Origin: Salibaculum griseiflavum
Lineage (GTDB): Bacteria > Pseudomonadota > Alphaproteobacteria > Rhodobacterales > Rhodobacteraceae
Direction of reading: 5' to 3'
NCBI RefSeq assembly: GCF_003129565.1
Contig: NZ_QETF01000001.1
Location: 124,001 to 188,000 of the forward strand
Length of the DNA stretch: 64,000 nucleotides
The position numbers were made by a program, and so were the translations under genes. The notes below the pieces were generated by a model. It made no database searches. It saw only the letters and a list, made by a program, of their open reading frames with translations, and was not told the origin of the DNA. Below are positions 8,812 to 18,382 of this stretch, in pieces. The first letter of the stretch is position 1. Each line of letters opens with the position of its first letter.

Positions 8812-10956
8812 CTATTGTCCCTGAAGTTCCATCAGCAACAGCTCGATAAGCTGGTTTGCGGCGTCGTCCGACAGGCCGGGCCCGCCTTGTTGAGAGGCGC
8901 GCGGCGCCTGCATCGGTAGGGGAGACCGCGGCAAGCCGTCCAGAACACGTGTCATGGTCTGTTGCCAGATATCGGCGGGCAGGCCGGATCCGGTGACGCC
9001 TGTGAGCGGTGTGTTGTCGTCATAGCCCATCCAGACCCCGGCGACATAGTCCGCGGTGAAGGCGATGAACCAGGCATCGCGCGCCTGTTGAGAGGTGCCG
9101 GTTTTGCCGGCGATCTGCCAGCCGTCGATCTGCGCGCGGCGTCCGGTGCCCTGTTCGACAACCTGGTGCATCATCCAGGTCAACTGCCGGGCCGCGTCCT
9201 CACTTATCACGCGTTCCCGGATGCCGCCGGCGGCGTCCATCAACGGCGCCGCATCCCCCATCAGCCGCAGTTCCACCAAGCCATAGGGTTTCACCGCCGA
9301 GCCGCCGTTCAGGATGCCGGCATAGGCGCCGGTCATTTCCAGAAGGGTGCTTTCGGACGTGCCGAGCGCGATCGCGGGGCCCGGTGCAAGGTCGCTTTCG
9401 ATGCCGAACATCTCGGCCACGGTGCGCACGTTTTCACGGCCGATCCGCTCCGAGATCTTCACTGCCGGAATGTTCAGCGAGGCCATCAGCGCCTGGGTCA
9501 GGGTCACCTGGCCGGCATAGTCGCGACTGTAATTCTGCGGGCACCATTCGTCCTGCCCTGGTATGGACCAGCAGGTGGGCTCGTCCACGACGACGTCCAT
9601 TGGCCGCATCCCGAGGTCCAGTGCCGTCGCGTAGACGAAGGGCTTGAACGCCGATCCGGTCTGGCGCAGCGCCTGGGTGGCGCGGTTGAATGCGCCGGCA
9701 GCCTGGGTGTTTCGACCCCCAACCATGGCCCGCACGGCACCATCCGCACTCATCACCACGATGGCGGCCTGGGCCGACGACCCCTCACGCACCTTGTTCT
9801 CGAAGACCCAGGTCAGCCCCTCCTCGGCGGCTTCCTGCACGCGTTGGTCCAGGGTCGTACGGATGATCACATCCTCGGTGGTGTCGCGGGTGAAGAATTC
9901 CGGCCCGCTTTCCATGACCCAATCGGCGAAGTAGCCACCCGACCGTTGCCGCGCGGCCTCGGAGAGGGTGGCGGGGTTGGCCTGTGCCACGGCCTCTTCC
10001 TGGGCGCTGAGATAGCCCTGTTCCCGCATCAGCCGCAGGACCGTTGCACCGCGATCCTGTGCCCGTTGCAGGTTGCGCGTGGGCGAGGTGGCCGAGGGCG
10101 CTTGCAACAGGCCTGCCAGCATGGCGGCCTGCGGTGCGTTCACCTCGGCGGCGGAAATCCCGAAATAGCGCTGTGCAGCGGCCTCGAAACCCCGCGATCC
10201 CGCGCCCAGATAGGCCCGGTTCATGTAGATCGTCAGGATCTCGTCCTTGGTATAGCGGGTTTCCATCGCCATGGCGTAAGTCGCCTCGACGATCTTTCGC
10301 CACAACGTCGTTTCGCGGCAATCAGCCTCGTAGGCGGCCTCGTCTTCCCATTTTTCCGGATCGTAGGGTCGCCCGAAGCATAGCAGCTTGGCTGTTTGCT
10401 GGGTGATCGAGGACCCGCCCGCGCCGGACAGCGGGTTGCCGCTGTTGCGGTAGTTGCGCACCATGGCTGCCGCCGTGGCGTAGAAGTCGATGCCGATGTG
10501 ATAGAAGGCGTAGAACCGTTTGTCCTCGGTGGCCACGATGGCATTGCGAAGATGCGGGCTGACGGTATCGGCTGTGACCATGCCGCCGAACTGGTCGCCG
10601 CGCCAGGCAAAGACCTCGCCCTCTCGGTCAAGCAGGGTGACCGACCCGCGGGTGCGGCCATCCACCAGCTCATCGAAGGCCGGCAGCGAAGACGCATAGT
10701 AGAAGACTCCCATCCCGACGATCAGTGCCACAACGAGTCCGACACGAAGCCCGATGCGCCAAACCAGCAGCAGAACCCACTTGATCAGACCGCCGAAGAA
10801 CGCTGTGACGGCGCCCAGGGGACCGCGCCGCTTGGGCGGTTTGCGCCGGGTCGGCGCGGCCTTGCGGGCCTTGGAGGCGGGCTTTTTGCGTTTTGGGCCT
10901 GACCCATGGCGCTTGTCGGCCACCAGCGGTGGTCGTTTGCCTTTCGTGCCGGACAT
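8812..10956 (-). CDS. Class A penicillin-binding protein, PBP1A-like (bifunctional murein synthase)
   Basis: A 714-residue enzyme with a very basic cytoplasmic tail (residues 1-45, rich in Lys/Arg/Pro) and one membrane helix (about 60-85). The glycosyltransferase domain has ATEDKRFYAFYHIGID, GGSSITQQTAKLL, RKIVEATYAMAMETRYTKDEIL and NRAYLGAGSRGFEAAAQRYF. The transpeptidase domain has TGSAFKPFVYA (acylated Ser), SLN and GKTGTSQQARDAWFIAF. It polymerises and cross-links peptidoglycan. The start at 10956 is chosen because residues upstream in the frame lack family similarity. It is transcribed away from glnK across 264 bp. Confidence 0.95.
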   Translation of the reverse strand: MSGTKGKRPPLVADKRHGSGPKRKKPASKARKAAPTRRKPPKRRGPLGAVTAFFGGLIKWVLLLVWRIGLRVGLVVALIVGMGVFYYASSLPAFDELVDGRTRGSVTLLDREGEVFAWRGDQFGGMVTADTVSPHLRNAIVATEDKRFYAFYHIGIDFYATAAAMVRNYRNSGNPLSGAGGSSITQQTAKLLCFGRPYDPEKWEDEAAYEADCRETTLWRKIVEATYAMAMETRYTKDEILTIYMNRAYLGAGSRGFEAAAQRYFGISAAEVNAPQAAMLAGLLQAPSATSPTRNLQRAQDRGATVLRLMREQGYLSAQEEAVAQANPATLSEAARQRSGGYFADWVMESGPEFFTRDTTEDVIIRTTLDQRVQEAAEEGLTWVFENKVREGSSAQAAIVVMSADGAVRAMVGGRNTQAAGAFNRATQALRQTGSAFKPFVYATALDLGMRPMDVVVDEPTCWSIPGQDEWCPQNYSRDYAGQVTLTQALMASLNIPAVKISERIGRENVRTVAEMFGIESDLAPGPAIALGTSESTLLEMTGAYAGILNGGSAVKPYGLVELRLMGDAAPLMDAAGGIRERVISEDAARQLTWMMHQVVEQGTGRRAQIDGWQIAGKTGTSQQARDAWFIAFTADYVAGVWMGYDDNTPLTGVTGSGLPADIWQQTMTRVLDGLPRSPLPMQAPRASQQGGPGLSDDAANQLIELLLMELQGQ

Positions 10957-11220
10957 GTCTGCTCTGCCATTGCCGAATTTTGCCCCACAATAGCCTGCCG
11001 GGATTCGTTTGTAGAGGCGCTTTCCCCGCTGCCCGGCGCTTTTATGCTTGCCTATTTGATAGGCACATTGCCTCAATTGTGTAAATTTTGTGCGTTTTTC
11101 CACGCCAGTTCATTTCGCATGTGCAGCATTTTATTGAGGTCCGGCGTCACTCGCGCCCCCTTTTAGGCCGAGCGCAGTCGGATTGGCTGCGCGCCCAGAG
11201 CCAAATGCAAGGGGAAGCAA
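10957..11220. promoter_or_regulatory. Intergenic region between the PBP gene and glnK, with a short palindrome
   Basis: These 264 bp separate the divergent pbp and glnK-amtB genes and are AT-richer than the surroundings at 11041-11120. A perfect GCCTAT-TTG-ATAGGC palindrome lies at 11050-11064. It overlaps a possible plus-strand TTGATA (11056-11061) spaced 18 bp from TGTAAA (11080-11085). No canonical sigma-54 GG-N10-GC element was found. The promoter call is tentative. Confidence 0.35.
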
Positions 11221-11559
11221 GTGAAACTCATCATTGCGACAATCAAACCGTTCAAGCTCGAGGAGGTCCGCGAAGCGCTCACCTCCATCGGCGTGCGCGG
11301 CATGATGGTGACCGAGATCAAGGGGTTCGGTTCCCAGTCCGGTCACACCGAAATCTACCGCGGGGCGGAATACGCCGTGAACTTCGTACCGAAGGTCAAA
11401 CTGGAAATCGTTGTCGGCGCCGCATTGGCGGACGAGGTCGTTTCGACCATCGCCAAGACCGCGAAGACCGACAAGATCGGCGACGGCAAGATCTTCGTCC
11501 TCGACGTGGAAAGTGCCCTGCGCGTGCGCACGGGCGAAACCAATGACGACGCGCTTTGA
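11221..11559 (+). CDS. glnK: P-II nitrogen regulatory protein GlnK
   Basis: A 112-residue P-II trimer subunit that reads 2-oxoglutarate, ATP/ADP and glutamine status. Tyr51, the uridylylation site, lies in the T-loop (GHTEIYRGAEYAVNF), and the C-terminal signature is KIGDGKIFVLDVESALRVRTGE. It starts at GTG 11221 with AAGGGGAAG about 3 nt before it. amtB follows by 25 bp, the standard glnK-amtB operon in which GlnK docks on and closes AmtB when nitrogen becomes sufficient. The linkage favours GlnK over GlnB. Confidence 0.96.
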   Translation: MKLIIATIKPFKLEEVREALTSIGVRGMMVTEIKGFGSQSGHTEIYRGAEYAVNFVPKVKLEIVVGAALADEVVSTIAKTAKTDKIGDGKIFVLDVESALRVRTGETNDDAL

Positions 11560-11584
11560 CGCGCAGCCCAAGGGACATCTGACA

Positions 11585-12898
<1,314 letters not shown>

Positions 12899-12928
12899 CC
12901 TTCCTTCCGAATAGCCTTTGACCAACTG

Positions 12929-12956
12929 CCCGGGCGAGCGATCGCCCGGGTTTTTT
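12929..12956 (+). terminator. Rho-independent terminator of glnK-amtB
   Basis: A perfect 9-bp stem (12929-12937 with 12942-12950), a 4-nt GCGA loop and TTTTTT at 12951-12956, 30 bp after the amtB stop codon. Confidence 0.9.
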
Positions 12957-12973
12957 GTTGTCTCAACGAAAAG

Positions 12974-12997
12974 CGCCGTGGCGGTCAGGCCACGGCG
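12974..12997 (-). terminator. Terminator of the sseA-aminotransferase unit
   Basis: A perfect 9-bp stem (12974-12982 with 12989-12997) with a 6-nt loop. Read on the minus strand it is followed by CTTTTCGTT. It sits 25 bp beyond the aminotransferase stop codon, back to back with the amtB terminator. Confidence 0.75.
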
Positions 12998-13022
12998 TTG
13001 AATGCTTGCAGGGTCCGGGGCG

Positions 13023-14210
13023 TCAGTCCCCGATCACCTCGGCGATGGCCCTGGCCAGAACAGGCACCGTGTCCTTGTTCAGCCCGGCGATGTTGATCCG
13101 GCTGTCGCCCACCATGTAGATCGCATGGTCGGTCTTGAGTGTCTCGACCTGCTCGGGTGATAGGCCAAGCCGCGAGAACATGCCGCGATGTTCGGCCACG
13201 AAGTCGAAGGCATCGGAATTGGTCAGGCGGCGCAATTCATCCGCAAGCTGCTTGCGCAGCTCCAGCATGCCAAGGCGCACCTCTTCCAGCTCGGCCTGCC
13301 AGTCGGCGCGCAATTCCGGGTCCGACAGGATCATGCTGACGCAGCGCGCGCCATGATCGGGCGGGAAGGAATAGTTCTGCCGGTTGAGGTAATTCATGTT
13401 CTGCTGGCTCAGAGCGGCCTCGTCCGCATCCTTGGAAATCGCCATTAGGATACCCGTGCGTTCGCGGTAGACCCCGAAATTCTTCGAACAGCTGGCGGCG
13501 ATCAGGACGTTGTCGAAGGCGGTGGCGACGCGGCGCGTGACCGCGGCATCCGCATCCAGCCCGTCGCCGAAGCCCTGGTAGGCGATGTCGATCATCGGAA
13601 CCAGGCCCTTGCCTTCCATGACGGCGATCACTTCGTCGATCTGATCAAGCGTCAGGTTGGCGCCGGTGGGGTTATGGCAGCAGCCATGCAGCAGGACGAT
13701 ATCGCCCGCTTTGGCGCCGGCCAGATCCTCCAGCATGCCGTCGAAGTCTATCCCGCCGGTGCTGTCATCGAAATAGCGATAGGCTTTTTGCGGCATGTCC
13801 ATGAACTTGAGGATCGAGACATGGTTCGGCCATGTCGGGTTCGACACCCAGACGGTGGCCTGCGGATTGGCCAACCGCACCAGTTCGAACCCCTGCCGAC
13901 AGGCCCCGGTGCCACCGGGTGTGGCAATCGCGGCCACACGGTCGCGCGCGACGCTGTCGCCCAGCACCAGCTCGATCATGGCATCGGCAAAGGCCGGGTC
14001 GCCGGCCAGCCCGGTATAGGACTTGCTTTCCTGTTCCTCGACCAGGCGCCGCTCGGCGGCCTTGATCGCGCGCATGACCGGGGTTTTGCCCTCGGCGTTC
14101 TTGTAGACACCGACGCCCAGGTCGATCTTGCCGGGGCGCTCATCGGCCTTGTACTGCGCCATCAGCGCAAGGATCTTGTCGGCGGGTTGTTGGCTCAGGT
14201 TCTCGAGCAT
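13023..14210 (-). CDS. Aromatic amino acid / aspartate aminotransferase (class I, TyrB/AspC type)
   Basis: A 395-residue PLP enzyme that swaps amino groups between aromatic or acidic amino acids and 2-oxo acids. Subgroup Ia features are VGVYKNAEGKTPVMRAI near the N-terminus, NPTWPNHVSI, GCCHNPTGANLT, DIAYQGFGDGL, the PLP-lysine motif SCSKNFGVYRERTG and the final DSRINIAGLN with the carboxylate-binding Arg. The aromatic-transaminase name is the usual one for this subgroup, but aspartate preference cannot be excluded. Its start codon overlaps the sulfurtransferase stop in TGATG. Confidence 0.93.
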   Translation of the reverse strand: MLENLSQQPADKILALMAQYKADERPGKIDLGVGVYKNAEGKTPVMRAIKAAERRLVEEQESKSYTGLAGDPAFADAMIELVLGDSVARDRVAAIATPGGTGACRQGFELVRLANPQATVWVSNPTWPNHVSILKFMDMPQKAYRYFDDSTGGIDFDGMLEDLAGAKAGDIVLLHGCCHNPTGANLTLDQIDEVIAVMEGKGLVPMIDIAYQGFGDGLDADAAVTRRVATAFDNVLIAASCSKNFGVYRERTGILMAISKDADEAALSQQNMNYLNRQNYSFPPDHGARCVSMILSDPELRADWQAELEEVRLGMLELRKQLADELRRLTNSDAFDFVAEHRGMFSRLGLSPEQVETLKTDHAIYMVGDSRINIAGLNKDTVPVLARAIAEVIGD

Positions 14211-15067
14211 CAGGCTTCTCCGGTTGCGATGGGCAGGTCGTCATACATGCCCCATTCCGACCAGCTGCCGTCATAGACGGCGTGGTCCGTTTTTCCGATC
14301 CGTTCGAGGGCCAGCGAGAGGATCGCGGCGGTGACGCCGGACCCGCAGCTGGTGATGGCGGGTTTTTTCAGGTCGACCCCGGCCGCTTCGAAAGCCGCCT
14401 TGAGCGCGTCAGTGTCCTTCATTGTGCCGTCGTCCTTCAGAAGCTCACCGAACGGCAGGTTCCGCGAGCCGGGGATGTGCCCGGACCGCAGCCCCTCGCG
14501 CGGCTCCTCGACTTCACCGCGGAAGCGTTCGGCGGCGCGGGCGTCGATGATCTCGTGATCCTTCAGCTTGGCGGCGCGGGCCACCTGCGTGACGTCCTTG
14601 ACCAGGTGGTTCTGGCGCTGGACGGTCATGTGCCGGTCGCGGATCACCGGGGGCATATCCTCGACCGGGTGTCCCTCGGCCCGCCATTTCGGGAACCCGC
14701 CATCCAGCACCGCCACATCCGTCTTGCCCATCAGGCGGAACAGCCACCAGACGCGCGCGGCGGAAAACAGCCCGGCCCCGTCATAGACGACCACCTGATG
14801 GCCGTCGCCCACGCCCATGGCGCGCATGCGTGACATGAATTTCTCGACCGGCGGCACCATGTGCGGCAATTCCGAGCGATGGTCGCTGATCTCGTCGATA
14901 TCGAAGAAGCGCGCGCCGGGAATGTGGGCGGCCTCGTACTCTGCCCTTGCGTCGCGGTTATCGGCGGGCATGTACCACGAGGCGTCGATCACCCGCAGGT
15001 CGGGGTCCTTGAGGTGGCTTGCAAGCCAGTTGGTGGAAACAAGCGTCTTCGGGTCGTCGATGGCCAT
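14210..15067 (-). CDS. sseA: 3-mercaptopyruvate sulfurtransferase (tandem rhodanese)
   Basis: A 285-residue protein of two rhodanese domains. The N-terminal, inactive one contains VIDASWYMP and HIPGARFFDIDEISD. The C-terminal, active one contains IIDARAAERFRGEVEEPR, SGHIPGSRNLPF and the active loop CGSGVTA. The CGSGVT loop marks 3-mercaptopyruvate sulfurtransferases rather than thiosulfate-specific rhodaneses (CRKGVT). Coupling to the aminotransferase (1-bp overlap) makes sense, since transamination of cysteine gives 3-mercaptopyruvate. The ATG at 15067 gives family-normal length. Confidence 0.94.
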   Translation of the reverse strand: MAIDDPKTLVSTNWLASHLKDPDLRVIDASWYMPADNRDARAEYEAAHIPGARFFDIDEISDHRSELPHMVPPVEKFMSRMRAMGVGDGHQVVVYDGAGLFSAARVWWLFRLMGKTDVAVLDGGFPKWRAEGHPVEDMPPVIRDRHMTVQRQNHLVKDVTQVARAAKLKDHEIIDARAAERFRGEVEEPREGLRSGHIPGSRNLPFGELLKDDGTMKDTDALKAAFEAAGVDLKKPAITSCGSGVTAAILSLALERIGKTDHAVYDGSWSEWGMYDDLPIATGEA

Positions 15068-15140
15068 CGGGTCACTCTCGCGCTGGAAACGCTTCGTCCC
15101 TACCGCCGTGCCCGGAATACTGCAAGGTTTCCATGCAGAA

Positions 15141-15164
15141 AGGCGCGCCACACCGGGCGCGCCT
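15141..15164 (-). terminator. Probable terminator of the glycine-rich small gene
   Basis: An 8-bp stem, AGGCGCGC (15141-15148) pairing with GCGCGCCT (15157-15164), followed on the minus strand by a short TTTCT tract. It lies 27 bp beyond the stop codon of the 96-residue gene. Confidence 0.5.
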
Positions 15165-15190
15165 GGAACCGGGAATGCAAGCCGGTTGCC

Positions 15191-15481
15191 TTACTTGGCC
15201 ATCATGGTCTTGACCAACCCGGCGACAGCCAGCAACGCGCCGCCGCCGACACCGCCCCCGGCAACTGATCCGATGAGCGAGCCGATATCCATGCCGCCCG
15301 AAGCCGCCGCGGCGGCCATGCCGTCTGCGCCCAGCATGCCCATGATCTGACCGCCAAGGCCCCCGCCGACGATCCCGGCGATGGAATTGCCCAGCGTGCC
15401 CAGCGAAAGGTTCTTGAAGATGCCCCCGGCAACATTGCCGCCGATCGCACCCGCGACCAGTTGAATGATGAGTTGTTCCAT
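15191..15481 (-). CDS. Small glycine/alanine-rich membrane-seeking protein, function unknown
   Basis: A 96-residue protein made mostly of glycine-zipper-like segments ([52 protein letters not shown]), with a short Lys-ended tail. Such composition suggests membrane insertion or oligomerisation, but there is no signal peptide. Similar short proteins are annotated as hypothetical in related genomes as far as I recall. It stands between smpB and sseA, all on the minus strand. The coding call rests on codon usage and a terminator after it. Confidence 0.7.
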   Translation of the reverse strand: MEQLIIQLVAGAIGGNVAGGIFKNLSLGTLGNSIAGIVGGGLGGQIMGMLGADGMAAAAASGGMDIGSLIGSVAGGGVGGGALLAVAGLVKTMMAK

Positions 15482-15596
15482 ACTCTTCTGCTCCTGTTGT
15501 CCCGCGATGGCGGTCGGCCCGCAAGGCCGGTTCGATTTGACTCGCGGTCAGGATAGGCTGGCGGCACTTGCAGCCGACAGTGAGAGAAACGCGCCG

Positions 15597-16073
15597 CTAT
15601 TCCCCGTGCTTTAGAAGGCGTTGCTTCTGGCGGTTCCAGTCGCGCTTGGCCTCGGTGGCGCGCTTGTCTGCCTTCTTCTTGCCCTTGGCGGTGGCGATCT
15701 TGAGCTTCACCATGCCCTTGTGGTTGAAATACATGACCAGCGGCACGAGGGTCATGCCCTCGCGCTGGGTCGCGTTCCACAACCGGGCCAGTTCGCGCTT
15801 GTTCACCAAGAGCTTGCGGCGGCGCCGTTCCTCATGCGGGAACATCGCCTGCTTGTAGGGGGCGATATAGGCATTGGTCAGCCAAAGCTCGCCATCCTCG
15901 ACGCTGGCATAGCTGTCGGCGATGTTGGATTGACCCGTGCGCAGGGATTTGACCTCGGACCCGGACAGCACGATGCCACATTCGAGATCGTCCTTGATCT
16001 CGTAGTCGCGGCGGGCCTGCCGGTTCTCGGCGATGACCTTGTAGTTCGGGTTGTCGGGTTGCTTCTTGGCCAT
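15597..16073 (-). CDS. smpB: SsrA-binding protein SmpB
   Basis: A 158-residue RNA-binding partner of tmRNA in trans-translation, which rescues stalled ribosomes. Typical parts are the start [25 protein letters not shown], the core [32 protein letters not shown] and the basic C-terminal tail ([21 protein letters not shown]) that sits in the decoding centre. The ATG at 16073 matches the usual family start, while a longer frame upstream is not conserved. No tmRNA gene was found next to it. It is divergent from the AlkX-like gene. Confidence 0.96.
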   Translation of the reverse strand: MAKKQPDNPNYKVIAENRQARRDYEIKDDLECGIVLSGSEVKSLRTGQSNIADSYASVEDGELWLTNAYIAPYKQAMFPHEERRRRKLLVNKRELARLWNATQREGMTLVPLVMYFNHKGMVKLKIATAKGKKKADKRATEAKRDWNRQKQRLLKHGE

Positions 16074-16152
16074 GGGGGCCTGAGATAGGGCATGGGCGGG
16101 GTGCGCACAAGCGGTCTGGCCATCGGCGGACAGAGCTTTAGGATCGCGGCCC

Positions 16153-17349
16153 ATGACCTGCCCCGTCCTGTCCAACCATCAGGCCCGCCGCCTGTTCCTC
16201 GACCGGCATCACCTGTTGCGACCTGCCGCCGGCCCGGGCCGGGGGGCGGACCTTGCCGAGTTGCTGGACGAGCTTGGCTTCGTCCAGGTCGACAGTGTCA
16301 ATACGCTGGCCCGTGCCCATGACCTGATCCTGTGGGCGCGGCGGGGGCAGTATCGCCCTCGCGCGCTGGAACACGCGGTGGGGCGCGATCGCACAGCCTT
16401 TGAACACTGGACCCACGACGCGGCCGTTGTGCCGATGGATTTCTACCCGATGTGGCGGCTCAAATTCGAACGCGATGAGGCCGCGATGCGCCGCCGCTGG
16501 CCGAAATGGCAGCGCGCGGGCTGGGATGCGGAACTGGATACGGTGTTGGAGCGGGTTGCCGAACACGGCCCGACGTCTTCCTCGGACGTGGGCGAGGGCG
16601 AAACGAAGGGATCGACCGGGTGGTGGGACTGGCACCCGTCGAAGACCGCGCTGGAATTCCTCTGGCGGTCGGGTCGTCTGGCGATCTGCCACCGTCGCGG
16701 GTTTCGCAAATATTACGACCTGGCAGAGCGGGTGATCCCGGCGCAATACCTGAATGCGCGGCGCGACCATGCCGAGATCATCGACTGGGCCATGTCGGCC
16801 GCGCTGGCCCGGCTGGGGTTCGGCACCAGTGGCGAACTGGCCGCCTTCTTCGAGATCGTCACCCGCGACGAGGCGCGCGACTGGTGCGCCCGCGCTGTCG
16901 AGGAGGGTCGCCTCTTCGAGATCGACGTCGAATGCGCTGACGGATCAAGCCGGCGCTGTTTCTCGGATGCCGTCCAGATTGAAAGTATTCCCGACCTGCC
17001 CGACCCCTCGAACCGTGTGCGAATACTGTCGCCCTTCGACCCGGCCCTGCGGGATCGGGCAAGGGCCGAAAGGCTGTTCGGCTTTCACTACCGGATCGAG
17101 ATCTTCGTGCCTGCCGCAAAGCGGCGTTACGGCTACTATGTCTTTCCGGTCATGCAGGGGGATCGCCTGATCGGACGGATCGACGCGAAACGCGACGGGG
17201 GTGCCCTTCGCGTGGCCGCGTTCTGGCCCGAAAAGGGTGTGGCCATGGGCAAGGGCCGGCTGGCCGCGCTGACCGCCGAACTGGAACGGGTGGCGCGGTT
17301 CACGGGCCTGTCGGATATACGGTTCGATCCGGGCTGGCTGCAGGGTTAG
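16153..17349 (+). CDS. YcaQ/AlkX family winged-helix DNA glycosylase-like protein
   Basis: A 398-residue protein of the HTH_42 superfamily (AlkZ/AlkX), which removes alkylated bases or unhooks interstrand crosslinks. The diagnostic catalytic segment [20 protein letters not shown] has Gln45-Val-Asp47, the Q-phi-D form of the AlkX (E. coli YcaQ) subgroup rather than Q-phi-Q of AlkZ. Tandem winged helices fill about residues 120-290, with a beta barrel near the C-terminus. It overlaps dapA tail to tail by 4 bp. Confidence 0.85.
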   Translation: MTCPVLSNHQARRLFLDRHHLLRPAAGPGRGADLAELLDELGFVQVDSVNTLARAHDLILWARRGQYRPRALEHAVGRDRTAFEHWTHDAAVVPMDFYPMWRLKFERDEAAMRRRWPKWQRAGWDAELDTVLERVAEHGPTSSSDVGEGETKGSTGWWDWHPSKTALEFLWRSGRLAICHRRGFRKYYDLAERVIPAQYLNARRDHAEIIDWAMSAALARLGFGTSGELAAFFEIVTRDEARDWCARAVEEGRLFEIDVECADGSSRRCFSDAVQIESIPDLPDPSNRVRILSPFDPALRDRARAERLFGFHYRIEIFVPAAKRRYGYYVFPVMQGDRLIGRIDAKRDGGALRVAAFWPEKGVAMGKGRLAALTAELERVARFTGLSDIRFDPGWLQG

Positions 17350-18218
17350 TTCAGCAGCCCCGCATGCACCATCGCGTCGCGGATTTGCGCCTTGGTGCTC
17401 TCCTCAAGGCTTGCCAGCGGCGAGCGCACCTCGTCCGAGCACAGCCCCAGAAGGGACATGCCGTATTTCGCGCCCACAAGCCCCGGCTCCACGAAAATGG
17501 CGATATGCAGCGGCATCAGCCGGTCGGTGATCTTCAGTGCCTTGTCGAAATCGCCGGCCAGGGTCGCCTCCTGCATTTCTGAGCACAGCTTGGGCGCCAC
17601 GTTGGCCGTCACCGAAATGCAGCCCGTCCCGCCATGGGCATTGAAGCCCAGCGCCGTCGCATCCTCGCCCGACAGCTGGATGAAATCGGTGCCGCAGGTG
17701 ATCCGTTGCTTGGGCACGCGGGCCAAGTCGCCCGTTGCGTCCTTGACCCCGACGATGTTGGGATGCTTGGCCAGCTCGCCCATCGTTGCCGGGGTCATGT
17801 CGACGACCGAGCGGCCGGGAATGTTGTAGATGATGATCGGCAGGCCGCATTCGGCGGCGGCGGTGTAATGCGCGATCAGGCCCTTCTGTGTGGGCTTGTT
17901 GTAATATGGCGTGACCACCAGCGCGGCATCGGCGCCGGCCTCTTTGGCGGCCTTCACCAAGCGCACGGTCTCGGCCGTGTTATTGGACCCGGCGCCCGCG
18001 ATCACAGGGATGCGGCCGGCAGCAGCCTTGACCACCTCGGCGACAACGGTGTCGTGTTCGGCGTGGGTCAGGGTCGGACTTTCGCCCGTGGTGCCCACCG
18101 GCACGATCCCGTGGCTGCCCTGGTCGACATGCCAGTCCACCAGTTTCTTCAGCGTCTCAAGATCCAGCTGGCCGTCCTTGAACGGCGTGACGAGGGCGGG
18201 AATGGACCCTTTGATCAT
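17346..18218 (-). CDS. dapA: 4-hydroxy-tetrahydrodipicolinate synthase
   Basis: A 290-residue TIM-barrel aldolase that condenses pyruvate with aspartate semialdehyde in lysine and diaminopimelate synthesis. Motifs are [40 protein letters not shown] (catalytic Tyr), [13 protein letters not shown] and GVKDATGD with the Schiff-base Lys. Start at 18218 because AAGGAAG precedes this ATG at good distance; another ATG lies 18 bp upstream. It is divergent from the lytic transglycosylase gene and its 3' end overlaps the AlkX-like gene by 4 bp. Confidence 0.96.
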   Translation of the reverse strand: MIKGSIPALVTPFKDGQLDLETLKKLVDWHVDQGSHGIVPVGTTGESPTLTHAEHDTVVAEVVKAAAGRIPVIAGAGSNNTAETVRLVKAAKEAGADAALVVTPYYNKPTQKGLIAHYTAAAECGLPIIIYNIPGRSVVDMTPATMGELAKHPNIVGVKDATGDLARVPKQRITCGTDFIQLSGEDATALGFNAHGGTGCISVTANVAPKLCSEMQEATLAGDFDKALKITDRLMPLHIAIFVEPGLVGAKYGMSLLGLCSDEVRSPLASLEESTKAQIRDAMVHAGLLN

Positions 18219-18382
18219 GACACGCTTCCTTTTCATGTTCGAGGCGCGGGGCGCCCGTGGCTAAATCGCGCGGAACCTAGTGCGGTTTTCCGCCTTTGCC
18301 AAGTTTGTGAATTGCGGCCCGGCGCAATGGCGCTAGCCTTGGTCGCAAAGTGGCCAGGATGCCACGGGGCAGAGAGCGAACA

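Noticed and set aside
8962-10383. 473-codon frame antisense to the penicillin-binding protein gene
   Set aside because: No motif, composition of a shadow frame, and full overlap with an undoubted PBP gene.
11041-11220. Possible sigma-54 promoter before glnK
   Set aside because: No GG-N10-GC pair with the correct spacing was found; AGGCAC followed by TTGCC is too close together.
15482-16152. tmRNA gene beside smpB
   Set aside because: Neither flank has room or sequence like the tmRNA ends or tag frame; smpB is flanked by coding genes.
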